This document shows positions 9,872 to 23,500 of a stretch of 64,000 bases of DNA, in pieces. A model generated the notes under the pieces. It ran no database searches. It worked only from the letters and a program-made list of their open reading frames with translations, and was not told the origin of the DNA. How positions within the stretch are numbered: the first letter of the stretch is position 1; each line of letters starts with the position of its first letter. Position numbers and translations under genes: made by a program. This DNA comes from Taeniopygia guttata (taxonomy: Eukaryota; Chordata; Aves; Passeriformes; Estrildidae): the NCBI RefSeq assembly GCF_048771995.1, contig NC_133032.1:22173501-22237500 (forward strand), written 5' to 3'.

Positions 9872-12800
9872 GCAGCCCAGAACAGTGCAGTTATCCTAAA
9901 GAAGATTAATTTATGCAGCATTTGTTTTATTATTTGCTGCAGTTTTCAGTCAAGAGCAGAAGATGCAGTTCTTCCCTCTGTGACAGCACTCACTCCCAGC
10001 ACCTGTACAGTTGTGCAGCAGACTTTCATCTCAGTTTACACTTATCCAAAATATTGGGAAGCAGTATTTCCCAATACTTGTAAGCAGTGTGCCATAAAGA
10101 TATTTCTAAGGCACAAAATATTCAGCATGCATTCTTATTACTGTTACTGTTTTGAAGAGGCCAAAATGACAGGTACTGATTCATGTTTATTTTCATGCTG
10201 CATGCTATGGAGCCAAGTCACGACTTTGATTGCAGAAGATACCTGTTACAATTATAGATAGTACTTCCCACATTATTGTCACACTGCAGAGATGGCACTG
10301 CTCCACAGAGTAGCTGTGAGAATATAAAGCAAAGCATTTATGTGCACTGCTCATCATCAGTTGTGCTGCTTTGCACGCAGCAGACGTGAGAGCTCGACAT
10401 GTTAAGTCATGTACTCAGACCTACTCAAACACCGTGTACTTCTTACGTTCATTTGTTTAAACTGTAACAAATGTGTTACAACAGGATCTTACTCCTACAC
10501 CTTATGGAAATAATGGAAAGAGCTAAAGCAGGATTATGAACTTGAAAATAGCTTTGAAACTCGTTTTCAATTACAAAAGAACCCAAATCCTCAAAACAAA
10601 TCCCCAGCCCCAAATAACTTGAATTCAGATCCCCCAGACCCTCCTTGCAATTCACACCTCTCAAGCTCTGGGTTTCTTTCAGCTGTCACCTTCCTTTCTG
10701 CCTGCATACTTTGCCAAATGCTGTCCAGGCCACCTTTGAGCAACACATTTCATATGGGTTCATGTGGAACCTTTAGGCTGGGGTTTCTTCAAATCCATGA
10801 CACTCTCACTCTGGCCATAACACCTAATGTAATGGTGCCAACAGTGAAAAATAGGAATGAAACTCCTCATCACCACAGAGGCTGTGAGCCTTCTACCAGC
10901 AGCATGTGCATCTGGCATTTAGTGGCCACAGTCCCTTCAGTGACTCCAAATGCCCTGGAGTCATATGTGACCCCACGTACACAGGGCCCATCTCCGTGTC
11001 TCCAGCTCCTCTCTGCCTGGAATTTTTATCAACCCACTGGCCCTGGGAGCTCAGCAGATACTGCTGTGCTCGCACACCAGGCTGAAGTGCCACCCCAGGA
11101 GGAGCAGTCCCAATCCCACTGGCTTGGAGGCCCTTGGCACCCATCCAGAGTCCTTCCAAAATGTGCTGCTCTGTACTCAGTGCTGGGACATGAAGCCCAG
11201 GTATGGCAGCCGGCCCCTTATGTGCAAGCTGTTGGCTCTTTCTTAAAATACAGCATGTGGTAAATGCTGCAGATACAAACAAATCAATCCAAAGGCTGAA
11301 GCATATTGAATGCCCTCAAGGGCAGACTGATCAAACACACAGAGCTGCATGAACAAATCTGGAACCCGCTGAAAGCAGGGATATAAACAAGTCAGGGAAC
11401 TGTTCAACTGCTAACACCAAATTAAAAGCAGAGAAACAAGAGTCAAAGAGGTTTAGCTAAGCTGAGAGGCCCAAATCCCACTGTACAGCTAATAAAACAG
11501 AATACTTAGGGAGTTTTCTGGTACTACAGACTGAAAATGTACGAGTAGTACTGCTCACTGCTCATAATAATATATATGAAAAATGTTATGTTACAATAAT
11601 AGTAATAATAGTAAACCTCACAGAAAATGACTGTACTTCAAGCAGCTTCAAATATGCTATTGTCTTATTCCAAAATTAAATAAATGCAAAGCAGTACATG
11701 TAGAGAAGCAATCGACTGCCTGCAATTGGTTTTTTTTAACCTACAGTTAATGTAAGCAATATTGAAGGTTGAAAGACTAAAGATTCTGGGAATCTAATCT
11801 AAACATTGGATTATGCCTCAGGATATTTCATTGCATTTCTCCTCTCTCCCCTGCAGAGTGAGTTTGTTTTGCTTGTTTATGTGGGTGTTGAACACCAACT
11901 GAAGAAAAAGACATTTAAAAAAATAGGACAAATATAATAGAATTTGCTTCACACAAAACCTGTAAAAGCCTAGTTAATATCCCAGAATATCTGTAGGGAT
12001 CTGAGAAGGCAAACATACTGAAATAAGGTGTTAAGATTAAAACAATAAAAAACAACAGATGGGACCTTGGACATAAATCAAACTCATGCAATAAGAAAAA
12101 TGCAAAATGCAATTCTGCCACATTCTATAAGGTACACTCTTTAAGAAAAGTTGTCACATAAAAACATTCAGGGGCTTCAGTGCCTTAGTGTCATTAAGAT
12201 AACACATTTCTGACAAAGAAACTCAGTTCTCAGTACAACACTATAGGAAGTCTTGGGAGATGCTCCCACTGCACATTCCTGGCACACGTAATTACCTGGG
12301 AGAAGCATGAGGTTAATTTCTTTAGAAGCTGGTGCCAAGCTCACCTACATGTGACCTGTTTCTCCATGCATACAGATCTGTTTTCTGAGCATGTATTAAA
12401 AGTCAGCAGCAACACCAAGCAATAACGCTGTGGTGAGTGTCCGGCTGCTTAAGGAGCAACTGGAGTCTCACTTTCTTCAGTGATGGGACCTGAAAGTGTT
12501 CTCACATGGGGATGAGGGAAGAGAATGAGCAGCAGGAAAAGCATGCTGTCCACCACATTCCAGAATCTTATTTTCAGTAACGCTGAGAGAACTGGCCTAG
12601 TTCATTTAAACAAGAGACAGTATAATCTCCCCCAGGTATCCTACAAGATGCTGAATGATAATTTGCACATGATTCCTCCCATTCAATAATAAAACTTTCC
12701 TACCTTTTAGGAAGCAAGGATTTTTTTTAATCTTTCAAAAACTTAGCATTTTTAGCTCATATTTACAGAGTTTGCAAATATAATATATTTGTCTATATTT

Positions 12801-15800
12801 GTGTTGTGTTTAGACATAAAAAGCATTTCTTTATTTCTAGGCTCATGTTAGAAGAACATGTGCAAATTACAGAAGGAAATTCTTCATTTACAAAGTGCTC
12901 TGGCAAGGCACCAGCACAATTTCTGTACTGTGAGGACAATGGAATTGCACACTATAAAGTATTTGTTTCAAATGTTGACACAATAAATTAATTTGGTATG
13001 TGACAATATTTCAATACTGTAGGTTTTATGACCATGTAGGATGATAAACATCCTGTGTAAGTAATGAACAGGCATGTAACTACAGACACTCAAGAGAGCA
13101 GAGAAGAGAGTTCACTCTTTCTGATTCAGGCCTAAAATCTTCTTTTGCTTCTACTTGTTCATATAACATTTAGAAAAGGTAAGGAGTTGGTGCAAAGCAT
13201 GTTGGCATGGCTTATTCATGCACTGAGAGGCAGTGACAAAATGATTTTACTTCTCCCTCCACAGACATACACTAGCTCTGTAGTTAAACTAATTTACTTG
13301 AGCAGAGTGTGTGATGAAGCATGAGCATGTGATTCTCCAATCTGGGAAAACACTTACTGGGAAAGAATGGATGAAGCAGAGTTCTGAATCCTCCCTTGCA
13401 CTCAGCCACGGGAGACAGGGGAGCTTTTAACTTTTTTGGTCACATCTGAACAAGACATCAGTTTGTCTCTGTGGTACCATCCTGTCCTCATGCACTGCAC
13501 CTCCCATTCAGCTGAGTGCCTCCAGGAGAGCCAGAGAGCCATCACTGAGAGAGAGGATGTCATCTTGGAGAGGAAGAAAGCAAAGGTGGGCAAAGCCCCA
13601 GCTCTGCTGCTGCTCACCAAGTGCTCAGAGAAGGCGTCAGGCTGATTCTGCTCAGCAGGAGCAGGCAGACATCTCCAGCAGTTGCAGCAGGTGTGGCTAA
13701 GCTGATGGTTCATCGTGAGATGAATGCCTGCAGGGTTCTCTTCTCCTTGTGGCCCACCCTGAGCTGCGTGCTGGGCTGTCCCACCTCCCCCAGGGAGGGG
13801 CACCTGCCTCATGGCTGCACGCTGAGCAAGAGCTCAGCCTGCAAGAGCTGTTCTCAGCTCTGCCATCCGCCAGCACGGAGCCACAGCTCTTCCAGCTGGC
13901 ATCCCACCAGGGGCTCATCCTGAAACAACTCTGCCCTTCCTCCTGCTTCCCTCCCCCACTTCCCCAGCAGAGTCCAGTTCCTCTGCCTGCCCCCTGCACC
14001 TCAACCCAGGACAGGGAAGGATTCCCGAGGCTGTTGATTTGTCACAGGAGAAACTGTGAGCCCTTCCTGGGGCTGGCTGCTGAGCTGGGGTTAATACAAT
14101 GCCCATATCAAGTCTTCTTGATACTGCTGCTTGCTTCTGTGTGGCTGCAAATACTTCTCCTGTTACTCTCAGTCTCAGTTCACAGCTTATGTAAATGGAT
14201 GTGAACTTCTGCTTGTCTGTGCCTTAAAAGCACATTTCCATCCCTCATGATCACAGGGTGAAGCTCAAACACATGATTTAGTTGCATTCTGGTTTTCCAG
14301 AAACAAACAATAAATAAAGTTAGCCTGCTTAATTGTGATTTTAAGCCAGTCACTTCTAAGGCCTGATTCAGAATTGTTATTGGTACTGCAAGAAAATTCT
14401 TGGAATGTCAAAAGAAATACAGGTTCCCAATAAAGTATTTCCACCTCAGCAGAGATCAATCCTGCAGGAAATTCTCTGGTCACCCATACACATGTTGGCT
14501 GCACCACTACAGCTGATGTGTGGATCAGCAATGCCTACCTCCTGGGCTAGTCACACCTATACCCTGCTACAGTGAGTTGTGCCAGATCTGATTTTTTAAC
14601 CAATCCAGAGACCTGGAGGTGCTAGAAATTACTCTTTACAACGTATCTGCAGGGATAAATTATTACCTTTCCAGTAAGAGGAAAGAGGGAGTGGGACAAA
14701 GGGAGAGAAAGGGAAGGAGATGGAGAAAATAGGTGTAATTTCAATATTACAGCAGACTGGCAAAATACCAGTCACTGCAAAGCACACAGACTGTCAGGAA
14801 CAAAACTAGGAACAGAGCACAAGCCACTCTCTCTCCCCATGCACACAGTCCCTTGTGCACAAAAGTACCTTAAGAAAACTGTATTTCTAGTCATTCTGAT
14901 TAGGAAATCTGATAGCTTGTGGCATGAACTTCTCCCAGACAAAGGCTGCAGTAGGTGACAGGGGAAAGCAAACAGTCCTGTACTTTTCCTAGGAGCTGCT
15001 TGCAGGCCTGTTACACTAAGTGGCACGGGTAAAATGAGCTGTGCAGCCTCGGTACCCTCTCTATCACAACGCCTTATACTATCCTTTCCTGTTAGCACTT
15101 GGCAGCAACAACAAAGAAATTGGGCCAAAGACAAATGCTGAGTTCTAAAGTTGCTGGTGCCTGAAACAAGTCTCTCTAGCCTCCCTTCATGCTTTCTCCT
15201 TCCTCAAATCCACCTCGTGTACCTGAGGTGCTGCCCACTGGCTTTTGTCCATTATCTGCCCAAGCCAGCTGCTTGCTCTCTACTGACTGTATGTCCTTGT
15301 TCTCAAAAGGACTTGATGGACCATGATAGAGGGTGCTGGAAAGCTCCTGTCCTGTGAATTGAAATGCACCTGGATCAGTTGTTTCCAACATTTATCAATA
15401 TTTGCATCCTTAACATTTTTCCAGTGCTCATGTGAGCCTTGTCTAGAAATGCCATTTGCTCAGACACTGCATAGTAAATACAGACTTGCTTTTCTTAATC
15501 ACCTCCCACAGACCAGCTGTCCTCAGGCAGCCTCATTTGTTGTCTTTGTAAAAGAGGCATCGGTGATCCCCTAAGCATGACTTCAGCTCAGACCACCATT
15601 TGTGGATTTCTCACAGATTTTCCCCATGGTACTGAAAGCTGAAAGAAGATCCCCTGACATAAAAGCAGAATACCCAAGTGTGCCATTTAAATTCCTGGAA
15701 TCAAAACATTTCAATTCTTCCCTTGATGTAGAATGACAATGTTTCAGGTTAACATGAAAAGCTGAATTTATACAAATATTTTGGTATAGTTGAGTTTTCC

Positions 15801-17460
15801 TGCCTGTGAAAAATTAACCTTCTTATCCAATAGAATGTGTTTTGGGTCATGGCAGTGAGCAGATGTGTATAATCTCCCGCACGTGGAGAATTTCCATATC
15901 ATCAGAATTAGCAAGAAGTAAATAGGGGAAAAAAACCCTGAATGGAAACAAATGGAAGACTGACATGGCTGTGTTCCACAAAGTACTTTCTGCAGCTGCA
16001 TCACCGCTCTGGAACAAAGGGGAATATAATTATTGTTGTTTTACTTTCAATTCCCATTAGCAAAGCAAAAGCAAATAAAAGTGGCTATTTCTGCAGGGGA
16101 GAACTGCCAGAGGTGAGTGCATGAGGTCACACAGGGAAATCATGAAGAGACTTTCTTAAGTCTGTGTAGCTCATGCACCAAAGAAAAACCTATCAGTAAA
16201 ATTCACCATTCACGCTCTGTTCCTGCAGGGCTGACTCAGGCTTCTCAGATGCCCTGAGGATAAGACTCAGCCACACCTGCTGGGGTAGGGCAGGAATTGG
16301 CTGCTCTTACTGTCAGCCAAGCCAAAAGTGACAATTGCTTTTGGGGACACAGCTACTTTTGTCATACTGGCCTCCACTCCCAGTGTGCTTCCTGCTTCCA
16401 GGGAGAGCAAGGCCTGCCACAGTCCCTTCCTGTAGCCAAAGATTTTCTAGGTTCATTTGTGGGGCTGAGATGATTTGCCAATACAGCCAGATACTCAACC
16501 ATACTACTTGCCTCAGTTTGTTGCTTCCTCCTTATTTATGACAGCAAGAAATGAAGCTCCTCATTCTATCTCCCTTCTTTCTTTGCATTTTGGAGTTAGT
16601 TCTTTGGCCAGAGACTTGCACCACTTATTTGCTTGCAAATTTCATCACTGTAGATAGAGAAAAAAAATTAACAATAATTGAGGAGGGACAAAACAACAAA
16701 GCAACCAAGCTGCAGGATGGATGCCACCCATCTGTGTATAGTAGAAAAGTGTCAGTCAGTGGAAATTTGCAGCATCCTTCTACTATAATTTAATCCATCT
16801 TTTCCAGTTCTGCTGATTTTCAGCTCTGGGCTGGGAAAGCTTCTGCTTGTAAGAATGCCAGGATATTGTCTCTTTCATGGGGAGGGGAAGTGCAATAATT
16901 TGTGTGGAGGGTAAGGGGTTGCTCTTTTAATTCCCATCCTAGCTGCAGAGGTTGTTGCTTGCTGTATTCCTCCACATCTGGCTGCCATCAATCCTGTGCT
17001 CTCCCCAAGTGCCAACCAAAACTGAAGGAGAAAAGCATTCAGTTTAATACCTCATTTTCCTGTGTTCTTTTTCTGTTTTTTCTGCATTTACACTTAGCAA
17101 GCTGACAAAGTGTGACAAAAGGTCATGCAAGGCCTGCTGCTCTGAAGTGTCTAAAAACTGTGTTCAGTTCCAACACAAGCACCTGACCTGGCTGACCAGT
17201 GAGAAAGGGGGCAGAAGGGAGCAGAACACTGCACTACCCCAGCAAGGGCAAGCCCAGAGATTCCTGATGCACAGGACCACCTGGGAACAAGGAGGGTGGA
17301 ACCTGGTCATGCCAAATGTGTCTGGAATTCCTATTCATCCCCACCCCTTAGAATCAAGGAATTCCTTATCCTCCAATCAACCAACCCACACAGCTGCAAC
17401 TGGGGTTTCCTCTTCCTCTCATTCCTGGAGCATGTTAATACTCGTGGCCAGTAATGATAT
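9872..17460. other. Intergenic DNA between BMPR2 3' end and the LTR, no gene seen
   Basis: No conserved coding sequence was found. The longest open frame (10619-11263, plus strand) encodes a composition-driven peptide without recognisable domains. Locally GC-richer, CT-rich patches occur at about 10880-11220 and 13600-14110, with many near-repeated words such as CAGCTCTGC. They may be old repeat remnants, but I cannot name them. No RNA gene was recognised. Confidence 0.55.
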
Positions 17461-17509
17461 GAACCACCAAAAAAAGACCATGTTTTTTGTCATTAATATG
17501 ATCTTTAAT
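17461..17509 (-). terminator. BMPR2: Candidate distal poly(A) site of BMPR2
   Basis: On the minus strand the hexamer ATTAAA (17509-17504, the second most common poly(A) signal) is followed about 15-20 nt later by an A-rich cleavage zone (around 17484-17490). A U/GU-rich downstream element, TCTTTTTTTGGTGGTTC (17477-17461), comes next. This is the full layout of a vertebrate cleavage and polyadenylation site. It lies about 7.2 kb past the BMPR2 stop, a distance compatible with the very long BMPR2 3' UTR known in mammals. Two canonical AATAAA signals lie slightly upstream (17617-17612 and 17741-17736) and may be used instead. Confidence 0.55.
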
Positions 17510-20500
17510 AAATGGAATAATGCACCATTTTTACAGCAAGCCTTTTCTCTCAGGCCTAAAGAATAGCCTTTTAAATGTTCTTATCCAATGTCTCTGTATC
17601 AATACAATCTCTTTATTTAGGTTTATATATAACAAAGCAATTCTTACAAGTATTCATAGAAAACTCTGTAGTGGCTTTAACAATGTCAGCTTTCATAGTG
17701 GCATCCACAGATGATTAAAAACCAAAAATTAGCTTTTTATTTCATACTCACACTGTTCCATGAAACACAACTTATACAGCATAGCAAGGGTATTGCGCAG
17801 CTTATACAAAAGAAATAACTGAAAGCAATTATTTATAAATTCATACATGATATTTCCTCAGTCGTTTGAGAGGAAAACCAAAAATACCCGTTAACAAAAG
17901 GGTTCTGATGAGACTCCATATTCTAGGATTTCTCCCCCTCTTCCCCCAGAAAAGCTCGCTCAGAAAGTAATGCTCTCCTTACAGTCTTTCATAAGGAAAA
18001 TGGCAGTTTCACATATTCTTACTTCAGCCTTTACAGAAGACCAAACCCTAGAAATTCATTTTTGCCATGTTTATTTTCCTCATACTGCATTTGGGGGGGA
18101 AAATAATCAACAGCGATTGTAAAACATTATTCCAGCTTATATAAATGTGAATAGAGCCCGCTTTCCTCTAGAGACAAAAAGCAGACAAGAAACATATACA
18201 TACAAACCATTTTAAATACGTTTCAACAGTGTGAAAGAGAGAGAAGAGTCACCAATCAGGAAATTCAAAAGTGACAAATGAGTCAGCTATAACTTGGACT
18301 TGCCCATTTGTTCTTGTGACTTCTTACAAACTACAAAGAGCAGAAACTTTAACTGTTTTCTGAATAAACAAGACTGAAGAGTGAAACTTCATTATACAGT
18401 TCTGAAGCACAAAAAAGAAAGTGAATCAAGTGCTCTAGAAATAAACCTCACATGTTTGCTGTCTTAAAAACAAGTGAATGGGCTACAAAAGTGGGGGTTT
18501 GGGAGACCTCGGAACTAGAAAGTTATAAAGGCTAATTATTTCTGCTTTAACATAGTTACCAGGCGAGATGCTGTGCCCTGATGGACACACTCCAGTGATA
18601 CATCTGCAGAAGCCTGGAAGGACTGGGAAGAAATCCTTCCTTCCTGTTCTATGGAAGCATGGTGTATGCATTGAAGTTAACCAACTGAATGACTTGCAAA
18701 TTCAAACAATTGCTGATGACAACAGCAATAGGCTTTGAAAAATAGCTGGTGATTATGCTATGAATTAGCATAACTCCAACTAGTTTCTGCTTATTATGCA
18801 CATGTGTATATTTAACCACAGTGAAATAAACAGAAATGGCCATAAGAAATAACTTTTATTAATAAAGCCCTGCTAACACAGACCTGCATGGAGACCAGAT
18901 CAACATTAAAGGGCCTTGGTGTAAATGAGGATTTATCATGAACCCTTCCATTCCCACTCCTCCAGTACAGTTCCACTTCTTGACAAAGGCACAGCTGCCC
19001 TGTGCTGACCCAGCTCCACAGCCTGAATCCCCATCAGCAATGCCCAGGAGCCAGGGCTGCCCCTGCAGTCCCACATTCCATACCAGCTTTCCTAGGTCTA
19101 ATCCTCCCCAGAAATGTTTAACACCACAGCCAGCAGAACCCACCCCTCCTCTGCCCACTGTCAAAGGCTGACTCCTGTTGAATTCCAAGAGCACTGGGCT
19201 CAGCCATAAGCCCTTGAGGTGCCCATTCCCTCAGAAACATAGGTGCTGAACATAACATCCATTTGGATTTGCAGGAGCACAAACCTGTTTGTGAAGAAAT
19301 GGAAGTTCTGCCTCCAATTTTACTCAGTACAGAAGAAACCTCAAATGAGAAAACTGATTTGTTACTCTTTCATGTCAAAACTGAACCTACTTGGGGGTTG
19401 GGTGAGATCAAAAAGGGATGTATTTCTATAGCTACAGTTTCATATGACAATATAGAAGCCTAAAATGTAATTGGATTTAATGGACTAAAATACTATGTTT
19501 AAATGGCAACCACACATATAACTATAGCTACTATATAAAAAAAGCCTTGTAAAAATTATCATGTTTTAAGTGTTTTGGGTTATTTTTTGATCCCAGAGAT
19601 CATCCCAGAGAGATGTCTTAAATCACTCAGCTTCAGATAAAGCTTGTCATGTGCATTCCCAGGTTTCTCTCTTTTTCTCCCTCTCTCTCTCATAAATCCA
19701 TTTCACCCAAACAATCAGTGACAAGTCTGTCACAGGAGATCTTGAACTACTGGACTGTGTGTCACAGTTTGATCCCAGCTTTACTGTGATGCACTACAGA
19801 CAATTTTTAAATGGCATATGAACCCCCCACACACACATTATACTTTCTACCAGTGCTACCATCTGATGCTGTAACTCACAGAATTTAATCCTGGAACTTA
19901 CACACAACATACATATGCATCTAAATACACACAGAGTTTACATAAAAATATATATATCTGGCTTCACTGCAATATGTATAGTTTTTTCACTGAAGAAAGG
20001 CTTGAGGTTGAACAAAAATTAGTAAGCACATTTTAAAAAGAAGGTTAATATAGTTACTTGTTAAAAGGGGTATTGGGAGACCAGACAGAAAAGTTCAAAT
20101 AATCCCAATTTATGCAAAGTATTAACTTGTCCAGTCTATGATCCAACTTTCAAAGACTGATCAATCAATTTTCAATTTACTTTGATGAGCTGCTACAAAT
20201 CTTCCAATTAGACATCACGTCATTTATATGCTACTGTGCTTGGCAATTATTAGTTTTATGGCTTAAATCCAGCCTATTTCAGCAATGGGACCAGCCACCA
20301 TTTTTATGCAAGTAAAAATTACAGCATAATTAATATCTAATGTATAGACTAAATATGTCAATTTTAAAATGCTCCCTAATCAGGCAATAAATGTCCACAG
20401 TAATATTTCAATGGCAGAATAAGTATGAACTTTTGTTATTTTTCATTAACTAAAATTGTAATCTGAACATCAATACAGTAATGTTATATTAGTGGATATT

Positions 20501-23500
20501 TTTTAACATTTAAAAAAGGAATATAATTAGAGCAAAATGCACTGAACACTGGATCTAGGGCATATACAATGTATACATATATATTTTAAAGTAAGAATTC
20601 ATTACTATTACGTTTGGGGCCAATAATTTATTCCATACAATTAAAGAACTTCCTTATTCTCCTCTCTGAGGCATGTAGGATTCCAGATTTCTTTTAGAGA
20701 AAGCTGGCAGGTAGGAGGATGTGAAGTTTCAGAACATATTTATGAGGTGGGAGTTTTTTGTTGCTTGTTTCCTGAAAATTGCCAGCATCTATCTTGCATT
20801 GTTTTGTGCCCAGTGCACTGAAAAAAAATCAAAATGTGTTGCTTTTGAAAATTAGGTAATTTTCTGTATGAAAACAAGAGAAAAACGAGTGGCACTAAGA
20901 AAGCAAAACAAGAATGGAAATGTTGTTTCTGAAAATATTCTAATGATGATACTATCAGATGGTTTTCTTTTAAATTAGGAATACCTTTACTTTAGTTGTG
21001 CAGTGTAAGTGCATCTTGGAGTTTCAAGAAAGGCCTTGGTAATAAAAATTGGGTAAGATATGAAGATGCAAAAGCATTATAAGCAAATTCAGGGAAGTGT
21101 TGCAGATAATCTGACTCGTAAATACCAATTTTAGAAGACTATGAGGCATGTCTGTTCAAAGGGTTAGAATTCACAGTCTAAAAAGCATGTTATGTTGGTA
21201 TCTCCATTACAGGAAACAGAACAAGAGACAATGCATTAACCTAAGCAACTCTCCTGGCTTCTACTGGTAAACCATTTCCTACACCCAGCAAGATTTTGGA
21301 TTTTGTCTTATACAGACAAACATCAAAACTGTTTGCTCTATCATTTTACTTGAATTATCCATTATAAATTACACTAACAAATATTCTACTATTGCCTATT
21401 TGACAGTGGCACAATTAATAGGTATTTACATTACCATTCCATTTTAATTTTGCTGTATTTATCTTGTCTGCAATATACATGAGATACTGATAGAAATTTA
21501 TCAACTTTCATAATTTTCTTTTTTTTTTCAAAATCAAAGAAAATAAGCAAAATCGCAACTCACAAGGCAATAAATCACATTTGTTTTCCTTGTTTGTTGT
21601 ACAATATCAATTATCCTTGTGTTTGATTTGTAGAATTCTTTCTCTTACATGTATTTTGTTTGGTTAAGGATGATCCCCTGCAGCATGAAAATTCAATATC
21701 ATTTAACTTACAGAGATGTATTCTATGGACACTGGATTATGTGCTCTGAGAAAAAAAATGGCATTACCAAATTAAACATTAGAATCAAAATTCTAATCTG
21801 ATTTAATCTAGCTGTACAGAATTACAGTAATTTGGTAACTACTTCAGAGTTTGCTTTGACCAACCTTTAAAAAAAAAAAGATTTTATCTGTTTAATCTAT
21901 AGGGTATATCGTGATAAAGTACATTTTTCTATCATATTAAAAATTATATTTATCCATGGTAGATTGCACAGCCAATCTTGCTACTAATTATAATTCATTT
22001 CAAAGACCCTCCAACAAGTAACAGAAATAGACAAAGGAAAGAAAAAAAGTATTGTTTAAGAATGTTGAAGGAGAACTGCAGAACAACATCTTCATCTGGT
22101 ACTAAAGTTATTTTGATTGCATTGATCACAAAACAGTTGGATTTCTTACAAAGGCATGGCCTGCAAAGAAAGGCTAAAAGACTGGTGCAATTCTGTCTCA
22201 GCAGAAAGAAGCAGCAGTCAGAGAAGTATTTTTCTCTCCCCAGAGTAGTCTGAGTTAGTAAGAGTCCTAAATATTGTTTTCAGCCCACATTCTGAAATGC
22301 TGATGGATGATACATGCAAAGCAAAGCAAAGTCCCTGGGAAAGGAGTGAAGAATCCTCAACACCACGATCAGTGCTCACCAAAAAACAACACAGAGCAAT
22401 CCAAAGAGAGACTCACAGGAGGCCAGAGGAGAAGAGAGCCACAGTGAGCAACATGAATAGAATGCCAGAAATTCTGATTCAGGTCTTGAAACCCAGCTGA
22501 GTAACTGGCAGGTTTTCAACATCTGGGACGTGAGACTGCAGCAGATGGGAAGCCAGAGAGTGAATTAAAAGTCAAACCAGAAGAAGGCTGTGTTTTTAAA
22601 AAGGGGTGATATAACTGTATTATACAGGGGGAAAGCATAATTATGCCTCAGAGACGAGAGGTACTATTTGAACTGGTGCTTAAAGAACATAAGGAGCTCG
22701 AAATGTGCCTCATGGCTTGTATTTCTACAACTACACTTAATCAAAGTCTGCATCTATAGTGCTATGTCCTGGAGATATCTAGGAGAATCTAAGAAATGTT
22801 AAGAAGCGTTACAAGAGAAAATCACACCAATCAAGAACAAGCAAGGAATATGTGGGGAACAGCAAGAATCAGATGTAAGCAAGGCATGTATTAGATTAGT
22901 TGTATCAACAGATAAAGAACAGGGTTGGCAAAGTTTACCTCAGGGGGGAAAAAATGGTAAAATGGCAAGGAAACAAATGAGCTTAAAAGCAGAGAGCATC
23001 TGCTTCAGTCAGCTGAAAGGAGACAGGCTGGGGGAGGCAATTGTTTGCTGCCAGTATCCTGCCACAGGAGTCTGGCAGGCTGACTGAATTGATTTTCTTT
23101 CTTTGAACATCACCAGTTTTCAGATGAAGTAATAAATCTTTGCTTGTTACCAAAGACTCATGTGTTATACCTTTTTATATCCAAATAGTTTTTACTGAAG
23201 TGTTTTCAATTGGAAAGAATGCTTCTCAGGAGGAAGGCTACTTCTTACGTGGAAGGAGGTTCTAACTAATAAGAAAATTATTTTCTTTCAGTAGACAGTA
23301 AAACCAATCATTCCAAAAAAAGGAAGGGTTTACTTGAGATAAATTGTTTTTTCACTATCTCAATACATATTACATCCACATTCACTGACAGCTAAAATCA
23401 GTGTGCATACAAACTGAAAGAAGGGACTAAGCAGAAGGAAAAAAAATCCCCAACCCTCTCCCACAAACACCAATGAATTTTAAAAGCATGCAATAAACTT

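Noticed and set aside
10619..11263. 214-codon plus-strand frame in the intergenic region
   Set aside because: No recognisable domain, low-complexity composition and no supporting promoter; probably chance.
13402..14204. Cluster of overlapping 100-150 codon frames on both strands
   Set aside because: They coincide with a GC-richer patch and resemble no protein I know; possible repeat remnant instead of a gene.
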